A stretch of 64,000 nt of DNA from Eleginops maclovinus. Lineage: Eukaryota > Chordata > Actinopteri > Perciformes > Eleginopidae. Shown here one piece after another: positions 1 through 9,340 of the stretch (its first letter is position 1; every line of letters begins with the position of its first letter). The position numbers were made by a program, and so were the translations under genes. The DNA lies in assembly GCF_036324505.1 (NCBI RefSeq), contig NC_086349.1, forward strand, positions 27,361,759 through 27,425,758, read 5' to 3'. Below the pieces are notes generated by a model that was given only the letters and a program-made list of their open reading frames with translations, did no database searches and was not told the origin of the DNA.

Positions 1-578
1 TAAAAAAGGAGGGTTTTTCTAGAGATTACAGTATGAGGGCGCTAACGTCACTTCTGGTCCAAATTCCAGCTACAGGATAGCATTTAAAACAAAAAGCAAT
101 CTGACAAAGTAAAGCCTTTGGGTTCCTAGACACATTTCCGCAGTTCTTTCTGGAAAAAGTATGACTTGATTGCAGAGAATATCGAGTTATTTTCTCGTAG
201 CTTTGGAGCTTTTTAAAGTCACAAAATGTTAACGTTTTCTTTGGTTAATGCACAATTTAATTAGTTGTTCCAGATTAATCTCAGAGATTATTCAAATTAT
301 CTTCCTGGAAATTAAGGATTTATTATCTGAAAATATTCTAGGTTTTTGGGAAGTTTTTTTCTGAATATTACCCAACTTTCCCCTAGCTCCAATTTGTTAT
401 TTTTGACCTCTCATGGCCCCGATACCCGCTGTCCCTCCCCTGCTCTGTTCACCATTGAATGTCAGATACAAAATCTACAGTCACAGTGGACACGGATTAG
501 CAGGTGAGAAGGGCAGAACAGGAAGGATTAGGGAGGATGCTGGGAAATGAAGTGTGTGTGTGTGTGTGTGTGTGTCAG

Positions 579-764
579 ACGCAGAGCAGCATGTCCTCCC
601 GGTTCAGCCTGCAGGCGCTGTGTGAGGGAGGCTCTCGCTTTCAGGCCGCCACCACCTTCTTCTGCCTCCTGCTTCTGAAAAAACAGAAGGCCATCGTGCT
701 GCAGCAGAGCGGGCCGTACCACGACATCATCGCCTCGCCCGGACCCGCTTTCTACGAGCAGTAG
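579..764 (+). CDS. rad21l1: Kleisin C-terminal exon, probably rad21l1 (partial; rest lies left of the window)
   Basis: Last coding exon of a RAD21/REC8-family kleisin, the cohesin subunit that closes the ring by binding SMC3 and SMC1 with its two ends. The exon opens after a TG-rich tract ending in CAG (acceptor at 577-578), in phase 0, and encodes 61 residues to the TAG at 762-764. It holds the winged-helix signature of the kleisin C-terminus: FSLQALCEGG, then LLLLKKQKAIVLQQ, then PYHDIIASPGP. Vertebrate RAD21 has the same layout (LVLKKQQAIEL, then PYSDIIATPGP). The divergence from RAD21, together with snph and fkbp1a downstream as on human 20p13, favours the meiotic paralogue RAD21L1; rec8 or a rad21 copy remains possible. 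Bases 1-578 appear to be intron; I could not place the previous exon. A poly(A) signal lies at 1358-1363. Confidence 0.72.
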   Translation, partial: TQSSMSSRFSLQALCEGGSRFQAATTFFCLLLLKKQKAIVLQQSGPYHDIIASPGPAFYEQ

Positions 765-1357
765 ACAGAATAAGGTTTGGTAACGACAGAGTCACTGGTA
801 CGGTTATCCATCAGACATCCGTTTGTGACTCCTGTCAGTTCCAGGGGTTTACATCTCTCTCCTGGGTCTAAAAGGAAGATCTTGTTTTACCTTACCGTCA
901 CACACATCAGTTTGTGCCTCTTGTAAATATCTGTGTTCGTTCTCAGCACCTTTTGTCTGTGATAGATTATCAACTAAATGTGTATATATGGGTTTCACAT
1001 CCCCAGTATCTTTAGTATTTTTTTATATTAATTTGTGATATTTTAGAATGGAAATGTCCTGCTAAATTTGGGTTTTACACAAGTTCCTCTTCTATTCATT
1101 ATAAAGGAGTATGCAGGATCTGCTATGCCCCTTCACTCAAACCTCTGAGAGAGAAGACCGTTGGTCTCCATTCGGCGCGTGATCTTACTCCTCGTGAATC
1201 TGTTGTAAAATATATTGTATGAAATATTCTTGTTTTTGTTTTCTGCATCTCACTATACGTTCAGTATATTATAAATATGTGAATTGACAACTTATTGACA
1301 TTGTTTATGGAGTTCATTTTTTACAGTCTTTTCACTTAAATGTTTTTCTGTATTGTA

Positions 1358-1363
1358 AATAAA
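1358..1363 (+). promoter_or_regulatory. Poly(A) signal AATAAA downstream of the kleisin gene
   Basis: Canonical AATAAA about 595 bases after the stop codon, just before a TGTT-rich stretch and the first minisatellite array. Bases 765-1380 are AT-rich with no open frame of interest and fit a 3' UTR. Seen directly; use of the signal is inferred. Confidence 0.5.
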
Positions 1364-1413
1364 TTCTGGCCTCTCATTGTTGGACTTCATTGTGTATTTC
1401 CAGAGGAGGGAGA

Positions 1414-1904
1414 CGTACTCAGATCTGGTACTCCAGTAAAAGTAGAAGTACTCAGATCTTGTACTTGAGTAAAAGTAGAAGTACTCAGATCTTGTACTCC
1501 AGTAAAAGTAGAAGTACTCAGATCTGGTACTTGAGTAAAAGTAGAAGTACTCAGATCTGGTACTTGAGTAAAGTAGAAGTACTCAGATCTTGTACTTGAG
1601 TAAAGTAGAAGTACTCAGGTCTTGTACTTGAGTAAAGTAGAAGTACTCAGATCTTGTACTTGAGTAAAGTAGAAGTACTCAGGTCTTGTACTTGAGTAAA
1701 GTAGAAGTACTCAGATCTTGTACTTGAGTAAAGTAGAAGTACTCAGGTCTTGTACTTGAGTAAAAGTAGAAGTACTCAGATCTTGTACTCCAGTAAAAGT
1801 AGAAGTACTCAGATCTTGTACTTGAGTAAAGTAGAAGTACTCAGATCTGGTACTCCAGTAAAAGTAGAAGTACTCAGATCTTGTACTTGAGTAAAGTAGA
1901 AGTA
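1414..1904 (-). repeat. 32-bp minisatellite array A (reverse orientation)
   Basis: About 15 tandem copies of a 31-33 bp unit containing GTACTTGAGTAAAGTAGAAG followed by TACTCAGATCTT. This is the reverse complement of the unit in the three larger arrays of this window. Copies vary mainly in AGTAAAG versus AGTAAAAG and in AGATCT versus AGGTCT. It lies between the kleisin gene and snph. Confidence 0.95.
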
Positions 1905-2289
1905 AAATTCTGAACTGTAAGACACAGGTCTGAAAGTACTTAAGTGGTTGTATCTTGTGCAAGAATAGGATTGTGTTTTGAAGTTGGCTCCTTGTATTTT
2001 AAAGATTTGGACGAGAACATTCCTTTTAAAGGTCCTCACATTTGAACAGAAAACGATGATTAATAGTCATTAGGACAACACTGAATGCCAAAGCTATTGC
2101 AAAATGGAATGACAGAAACATGGGTCTGCAGGTGAGTTCTCTGCAGGTGCCCCGGTAATGACCCTACGGATAAGGGAGAGTGTGCTTTAATGTGTGTGTG
2201 TTACATAAGTGAGGAGAAGCTGCTCTGCAGATGCATCAGCAGGAGGTGTCCCAGTTAACGTCCTGCAGGATCAACACATCTCTTACCTC

Positions 2290-2530
2290 CTCCCTGTCGG
2301 AGCACATTACCTCAGCGGTCACACAGACAGCAGTAATGCGTGGATGAAGCGTTATTCCCGGATGCTTGCTGCCCTGCTGTCGCTTTAAGAAGCAGCGGTG
2401 CAGCAGCGGTGCAGCAGCCGCATCGCCTCACTCCATCTCCGGCTCCATGGCTGCAGGATGGAGCCTCCTGCCCGGCAGCAGCGGAGCGGCTCCGGCCAGC
2501 AACTGTGGCAACTTCCACCTGCCCAGATGG
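2290..2530 (+). promoter_or_regulatory. snph: Candidate promoter/untranslated first exon of snph
   Basis: A GC-rich island in AT-rich surroundings, with repeated GCAGCGGTGCAGCAGC and a good splice donor (GATG then GTAAGA at 2530). The first coding exon of snph has its own acceptor at 5838-5839 and about 54 bases of leader, so an upstream non-coding exon is expected. Splicing 2530 to 5840 puts two short upstream frames (ATGs at 2448 and 2459) in the leader, and both stop within the next exon. Placement is inferred from base composition and splice sites only. Confidence 0.35.
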
Positions 2531-3315
2531 TAAGATTTAATATAAATAAAATGCGTGTGTGATTGATATCCTTAACAACCTTATTCAGGACACGCAGCTC
2601 CAGTCAGCCTCTGATGAAAGTCTTGCTTCAGGTGTCTGTGTTATGATGACACTTTGTTATCCAGCCTGCTGTGCGACAGATGAGATCCAGCCTGTTATCT
2701 AACCGCAGAATGAAGCTCTCTGAAGGACATATTTACTGAAACACAGCATGCCTCTAAACGCAGCTTTAAGTAGTGTTTTTTATCCGCCTCCACATCCACA
2801 CTGATACTCACATTACGTAAGGTGATTGCGTATTTCTCACCAATAACGTGATGCACACTTGTTGCGCAGACAGCAGAGGCGAGACTTCCGGTGTCCTAGA
2901 ATAAGGAAAGAGGGTGAGAAATGAATAAAAAGCATCGGGTGTTTGTGGATGTTAAGAGATGTTTCTGCAGACACTCAGATTCATCCAGCAGCTGTGTGTC
3001 TGCAGGTAGAGCTGCATGAAGACTTTCAGGAAGGTGAGAACATTTTGTCCTCCTCTTCCATTGCTGCAAAATTAAAGTCCAATAGTCAAAAACTGTAGGG
3101 GTGACAGATTCAATTAAAATGTTCTTTACAGTATACAACCTAAAATGTGCACTTACTGGATGATTCACATGCTAATATCAGTGTACCCTTCAGTGTTGGT
3201 GTTGGCTGTACATTTACTCAAGTTCTGCACTTAAGAACAATGTTATGCTACTGTGTACTTTTACTGCACTTCATGTCTTTAAACCCCTTAGTTCCTGTGT
3301 AGAGTATTCCTACAC

Positions 3316-4755
3316 TCTGGTACTTCTACTTTACTCAAGTACAAGATCTGAGTACTTCTACTTTACTCAACTACAAGACCTGAGTACTTCTACTTTACTC
3401 AAGTACAAGACCTGAGTACTTCTACTTTACTCAAGAACAAGACCTGAGTACTTATACTTTACTCAAGTACAAGACCTGAGTACTTCTACTTTACTCAAGT
3501 ACAAGACCTGAGTACTTCTACTTTACTCAAGTACAAGACCTGAGTACTTCTACTTTACTCAAGAACAAGATCTGAGTACTTCTACTTTACTCAAGTACAA
3601 GACCTGAGTACTTCTACTTTACTCAAGTACAAGACCTGAGTACTTCTACTTTACTCAAGTACAAGATCTGAGTACTTCTACTTTACTCAAGTACAAGACC
3701 TGAGTACTTCTACTTTACTCAAGTACAAGACCTGAGTACTTCTACTTTACTCAAGTACAAGATCTGAGTACTTCTACTTTACTCAAGTACAAGACCTGAG
3801 TACTTCTACTTTACTCAAGAACAAGATCTGAGTACTTCTACTTTACTCAAGTACAAGACCTGAGTACTTCTACTTTACTCAAGAACAAGATCTGAGTACT
3901 TCTACTTTACTCAAGTACAAGACCTGAGTACTTCTACTTTACTCAAGTACAAGACCTGAGTACTTCTACTTTACTCAAGTACAAGATCTGAGTACTTCTA
4001 CTTTACTCAAGTACAAGACCTGAGTACTTCTACTTTACTCAAGTACAAGACCTGAGTACTTCTACTTTACTCAAGTACAAGATCTGAGTACTTCTACTTT
4101 ACTCAAGTACAAGACCTGAGTACTTCTACTTTACTCAAGAACAAGATCTGAGTACTTCTACTTTACTCAAGAACAAGACCTGAGTACTTCTACTTTACTC
4201 AAGTACAAGACCTGAGTACTTCTACTTTACTCAAGAACAAGATCTGAGTACTTCTACTTTACTCAAGTACAAGACCTGAGTACTTCTACTTTTACTCAAG
4301 ATCTGAGTACTTCTACTTTTACTCAAGTACAAGATCTGAGTACTTCTACTTTACTCAAGTACAAGACCTGAGTACTTCTACTTTACTCAAGAACAAGATC
4401 TGAGTACTTCTACTTTACTCAAGTACAAGACCTGAGTACTTCTACTTTTACTCAAGATCTGAGTACTTCTACTTTTACTCAAGTACAAGATCTGAGTACT
4501 TCTACTTTACTCAAGTACAAGACCTGAGTACTTCTACTTTTACTCAAGATCTGAGTACTTCTACTTTTACTCAAGAACAAGATCTGAGTACTTCTACTTT
4601 TACTCAAGAACAAGATCTGAGTACTTCTACTTTTACTCAAGTACAAGATCTGAGTACTTCTACTTTACTCAAGTACAAGATCTGAGTACTTCTACTTTAC
4701 TCAAGTACAAGATCTGAGTACTTCTACTTTTACTCAAGTACAAGATCTGAGTACT
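3316..4755 (+). repeat. 32-bp minisatellite array B (largest)
   Basis: About 45 tandem copies of a 32-bp unit, CAAGTACAAGACCTGAGTAC plus TTCTACTTTACT, inside the presumed first intron of snph. Variants include AGATCT for AGACCT, AAGAACAAG for AAGTACAAG, and TTTTACT (33 bp). Around 4290-4600 shortened units lack the GTACAAG part. Variants recur in blocks, e.g. similar orders at about 3660-3840 and 3970-4150, suggesting higher-order duplication. The left flank (AGAGTATTCCTACACTCTGG) recurs before arrays C and D. Confidence 0.97.
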
Positions 4756-5237
4756 GTTCTGACCTCTGTACTTCAGTCTGACAAATAAAGCTCCGTTTCA
4801 CTGAATCTATATATATATTTTTTCTTTAATCAAAAAGTTTCCTTTTGATATCTTTTCAACGCGGTATTAAAATCCACAAAATCCGTTTTAGTAAGATCAG
4901 TCAGAGAGGAAGGAGTTTAAGGCTGATGTTGAAGTACAAATGAAGTGAGAATGAAATAGTGTGAAGATAAGACGCCAAACTTTGGGTCTTTAAACATGTT
5001 TTGACCCTTTTTGTCAGCTAACTATATATATATATAAAACTGTGGGATTTAATAGAATAAAAGGATTTGCATTCATTTAATATTTATATAACACCTTTAT
5101 TTTGAAAGGTCCAGTTAATGATACGTTAGGGTGCTTTGTTGGGACTGTCTACGCTCCTGTAGATATGAGATCTATAACAAAAAGAATCATGAAATCAACT
5201 TTGCTTTCTGAACAATAATGCTCCCGTTCAATACCAG

Positions 5238-5245
<8 letters not shown>

Positions 5246-5292
<47 letters not shown>
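5246..5292 (+). repeat. (GT)n microsatellite
   Basis: An uninterrupted GT dinucleotide run of about 47 bases in the snph first intron. It generates artificial poly-CV and poly-TH frames on the two strands. Confidence 0.95.
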
Positions 5293-5296
<4 letters not shown>

Positions 5297-5893
5297 CTCT
5301 GCAGACGTAGCAGCTGCACTGACTGTCTCTTTGTGTCCCGCAGAAAGGACCCTTTATCTGCTGCTGGCCTACGTCTCTTTTTACTGGGTTTCATTATTGA
5401 GACTCACAGCAGAAGGACAGTGATGGTCTCACGCAGTGGACCACACGTTAAAGGAAGACAGTCATGATTTAGATCAGTGCTTCTCAAACCGGGGTATGTG
5501 AGCACTCTGGAGGTGGTTGAGGTGGTTCAGCAGTAAGGAGGAGGCCGAGGGGCAGACCCAGGACCAGCTGGAGGGGTTACATCTCCACGCTGGTCTAGGA
5601 TTCCCTCAGTCAGAGCTGGCTGATGTGGGTCAGGAAAGGGAAGTTTGGGGCCCTCTGCTGGAACTACTTCCTCCCTGACCTGACTCTGGATGAGGGGTAG
5701 AAGATGGAGATAGTGCATGATGACCAAAAACTGTTCAATTCAGTGACGATCCAAACGGTACCAACGACTTGTTTTAGATTTAGAAACACAGATTTAGATT
5801 ATCTTCTGATCTCTGACATGTTAAATGTCCTCTCTGCAGCTGTGAGGGCTCCTAGCGTCTCTGGAGACGTTGAAGGTCCTCTGAAGCTCAGCC

Positions 5894-8669
5894 ATGTCTC
5901 TCACCCCGGGCAGGAAGTCGTCCTCAGGTCAGCGCAGGTACTGATCCTCCCCCTCCTCCAGAGACATTCAACACATCTGGTTTTGTAACATGCAAGCATT
6001 TTCCTGTATGGTGCGTGTTGAATCTGATTGTTGTTGGTCTGCTCCCTGCAGGCGCTCAGTGGGGACTGCAGGAGTGAACGGCAGGTACTCCCTCAGCGAG
6101 ACGCCGAGCACACACACTCACCCGGCGAAGCTCAGGCTGGAGGTCAGCCCCGCAGCCCGGACTCACCCCAGCACACCCAGGTCTCACATTCAGCAGGAAT
6201 ATGTTGAAATATTCATGACTTCAGGATCTTTTATTTGAATTGCAGAATGATTTATTAAGTTCACAGCCTCTGAGACCCAGAGGAAAACATGATTTAATAT
6301 GTTGGGACGTGAGATCATACACCGAGAGGTTTTTCTCATTATTATTAGAATTTTTTTAAACATGGGATTTGATAATATAATTCACAAACATTTTGTAAGA
6401 ATGAAATACTTTTTTAAATAATATGTAAATGACCCTTTCCTGTCTGTGTGTTCAGGCGTCAGGTGAAACTCACCTGCAGTGACAACCATGGCATCAGACC
6501 ACCCCCCCCGGAGCAGTACCTCACCCCCCTGCAGCAGAAGGAGGTCTGCATCAGACACCTGAGGGCCCGACTGAGGGACAACGTGGAGAGGCTGCAGCAC
6601 AGGTGGGGCTTCAAACTAAACACTAAAAAATACATATTTAAGCGACTAAAATGTTGCAAATAATAAATATGGGAGTGAAAAAAGAATAGCGTTCTCCGCT
6701 TTATCGTCTGCTTTACTCCATAATTTACTAAATGAACATCATCATCTTGAAACTAGAGATCCAGACCATAATCTCACCAGGTTAATGGTTACTAAGGTAA
6801 TAAATCCAGAGGGAAGTGGGCGATGCTCTCATAGACTTCTACGCATCCTGGCTGCTCCTTAAAGTGGAGCCGCCCCCTGGTGGACGTCTGAGAGAATGCA
6901 CGCTCAGACACGCTTCACTTTCCAGACTCTGACTCTGTTTCATGTAAGAAACGTTAGCGAAACACCGTTAAAGTTTACACATTGTCACAAGAGGAGTGGA
7001 TCCATCCCATCTTCTGCGGAGTGAGACAGATTACGGATGTAGTTCGGTTTAAAGAAAATAGTCCCTCCAAGAAGCTGCTCACAACACGGTCAGTGGATTA
7101 TTTTGAGAAACCGGGTCATCATTTTCAAACAGGTCTGAGTGTTGGTGCTTTGTCCACCATCCACCGTCCTTTACTTCCATTAGAGACAGCAGGCTTCACC
7201 TGCAGGAGATACCCATCTTCTAGAGGGGGGGTTTCCGTAAGAGAGGAAGAGCTCAGTTCAGATTTGTTGGTGCACGATATCAACAGGAGGTCTTAAGAAT
7301 ATTCCAAAATTAAAACAAATCATGAACCGTTAATAATGCTATCAGTCCGGAAATAAATGAACAGAAAGTGATGCCCCCTCCGTCACTACTATTTCAAATG
7401 TACAAAGAAGGGTTAGAAATACTTCCATGCCTGACTCGCTTCGTCCTCCCCCCCAGGGACAGTGAGATCTCGGGGCTCCGGGCCCAGCTGCTCCGGATGC
7501 AGGAGGACTGGATCCAGGAGGAGGTCCAGAGGCTGGAGGCTCAGCTGGAGCTGCAGGAGGCCCGGAGGGAGATCCGGCTCCTGCAGGACGAGGTGAGGGC
7601 CAGCCCCCAGGAGCCCCCCCACCAACACCAGCTGCACCCGGGGGCCCGACCGGTTGGGCGACCCGGGGGGCGCTCTCGCTCCTGCGGCTGCTCCCCCGCT
7701 GGGACCCTGAGCCGCGGGGCCACCCTGCAGCCCGAGGGCCACCGGGGGCCCCGACAGACCCACCTGCTGCTGGAGGCCGCGTTGCTGTCGGAGCCCAGGG
7801 GCCACAGCACACAGGGGCCCCCCACTTCCTCCCCCTACAAGAGGCTGTGCAGCGGGGGGGCGGTGCTGCCCGTCTCACACTCCTGCAGCTGCATCGCACA
7901 CACACCTCACACACACCTGTACCTGCACCTGCCACAGGAGGAGGCCCCGGGGCCCGCCTCCGACCCCCTGCCGATGCCCCCTCCTCCGGAGAGGAAGGTG
8001 GAGGTCCGCTCTCAGGGCTGCAGCCCCACCATCAGCTGGCTGTGGGAGGAGGCCCCACCACCCTCAGAGACACATATTGAGTCCCCTTTACCCGGCGGGG
8101 CCCCCCCTCACAATGCGGACCCGCCTGATAAACAGGAGGAGGCCCCAGGGCCCGCTGCCTCCGACCCCATCCCGACCCCCCCACCTCTGGAGAGGAAGGT
8201 GGAGGTCCGCTCTCAGGGCTGCAGTCCCACCATCAGCTGGCTGTGTGACGAGGCCCCCCCCCTCTCAGAGACACATCCCTCACCTTTACCCGGCGGGGCC
8301 CCCCCTCACATCGCGGAGCCGCCTGATAAACAGAAGGAGGTGAAGGGGCCTCTCACCTGTCAGCCCCCCCCCACGGCCCCCCTCCCTGAGAGACAGGACG
8401 CCGTGGAGGTGGAGATAGAGGGGGAGGAGGAAGGTGTGGCCCCCCCGCAGTGCCACTGGAGCCGATACTTCCTGGTGGACCTGCTGGCCCTGGCGATGCC
8501 GGTGGTCCCCACGGTGGCCTGGATGTGGGGGCCCCGGGGGGTCCTGCCCGGGTATCACATCGGCTCCCTGCTGAGGGGCTGCTGCGCCGTGGCCCTGACC
8601 TCGCTGAGGAGGCGGGGGGCAGGCAGGGGAGGCAGACCCCCCAACACGAACGGGACGACGCAGATATGA
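5894..8669 (+). CDS. snph: Syntaphilin (diverged teleost copy)
   Basis: Exons 5894-5937, 6052-6180, 6456-6602 and 7457-8669 give 510 residues. Syntaphilin is the outer-membrane anchor that docks axonal mitochondria on microtubules. The N-terminus is basic and Ser/Gly-rich. The family core is clear: CSDNHGIRPPPPEQYLTPLQ, then KEVCIRHLRARLRD, then RMQEDWIQEEVQRLEAQLEL (coiled coil, about residues 62-150). The C-terminus carries the membrane anchor YFLVDLLALAMPVVPTVAW followed by SLLRGCCAVALTSLRR, as in mammalian SNPH. Oddities: the coil stops at LLQDEV, where a GAG/GTGAGG donor-like site lies in frame, and the second half of the mammalian coil is not visible. The middle is very Pro/GC-rich and contains a 66-residue tandem duplication (7938-8333). 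The start ATG is the first in the exon opened at 5840. The related syntabulin is less likely, given the anchor and synteny. Confidence 0.88.
6674..7192. repeat. 519-bp interspersed element, copy 1 (snph intron 3)
   Basis: Begins AGTGAAAAAAGAATAGCG and ends CCATTAGAGACAGCAG. It is almost identical to 8821-9340, with only a handful of substitutions and single-base indels seen by eye. Both copies are preceded at short distance by AAACACTAAAAAATACA (6618 and 8790), so homology may extend left with an indel. No clear terminal inverted repeat or target duplication was found. It includes the motif CGCCCCCTGGTGG. Confidence 0.85.
7938..8333 (+). repeat. snph: In-frame 198-bp tandem duplication inside the snph coding exon
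   Basis: Two adjacent 198-bp copies (7938-8135 and 8136-8333), each encoding 66 residues from EEAPGP to PPDKQ. They share the core ERKVEVRSQGCSPTISWL and LPGGAPPH. The copies differ at roughly a fifth of residues, so this is not an assembly stutter. It lies between the coiled coil and the membrane anchor. Confidence 0.9.
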
Positions 8670-8820
8670 GACTTCCTGACCCCCCCCTCACCAGGAGAGC
8701 TGAGCTGCAGAGTGTGTGGGGTCTCTTTCCAGAAATCATGACCCCCCCCCCCCCCCCGTTATGAGCAGCATTATCATGGACAGTTTTAAGCAAACACTAA
8801 AAAATACACACTGACAGACC

Positions 8821-9340
8821 AGTGAAAAAAGAATAGCGTTCTCCGCTTTATCGTCTGCTTTACTCCATAATTTACTAAATGAACATCATCATCTTGAAAC
8901 TAGAGATCCAGACCATAATCTCACCAGGTTAATGGTTACTAAGGTAATAAATCCAGAGGGAAGTGGGCGATGCTCTCATAGACTTCTACGCATCCTGACT
9001 GCTCCTTACAGTGGAGCCGCCCCCTGGTGGACGTCTGAGAGAATGCACGCTCAGACACGCTTCACTTTCCAGACTCTGACTCTGTTTCATGTAAGAAACG
9101 TTAGCGAAACACCGTTAAAGTTTACACATTGTCACAAGAGGAGTGGATCCATCCTATCTTCTGCGGAGTGAGACAGATTACGGATGTAGTTCGGTTTAAA
9201 GAAAATAGTCCCTCCAAGAAGCTGCTCACAACACGGTCAGTGGATTATTTTTGAGAAAACGGGTCATCATTTTCAAACAGGTCTGAGTGTTGGTGCTTTG
9301 TCCACCATCCACCGTCCTTTACTTCCATTAGAGACAGCAG
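8821..9340. repeat. 519-bp interspersed element, copy 2 (after the snph stop)
   Basis: Second copy of the element at 6674-7192, same orientation, starting about 150 bases after the snph stop codon. If the snph 3' UTR runs this far, the element is part of it. Confidence 0.85.

Noticed and set aside
3316..4755. CRISPR-like array
   Set aside because: Repeats are contiguous with no unique spacers, and the sequence is from an animal genome. It is a minisatellite.
7342..7935. 197-codon minus-strand frame and other antisense frames over snph
   Set aside because: Shadow of the GC-rich snph coding exon; composition is Gly/Ala/Pro/Arg only.
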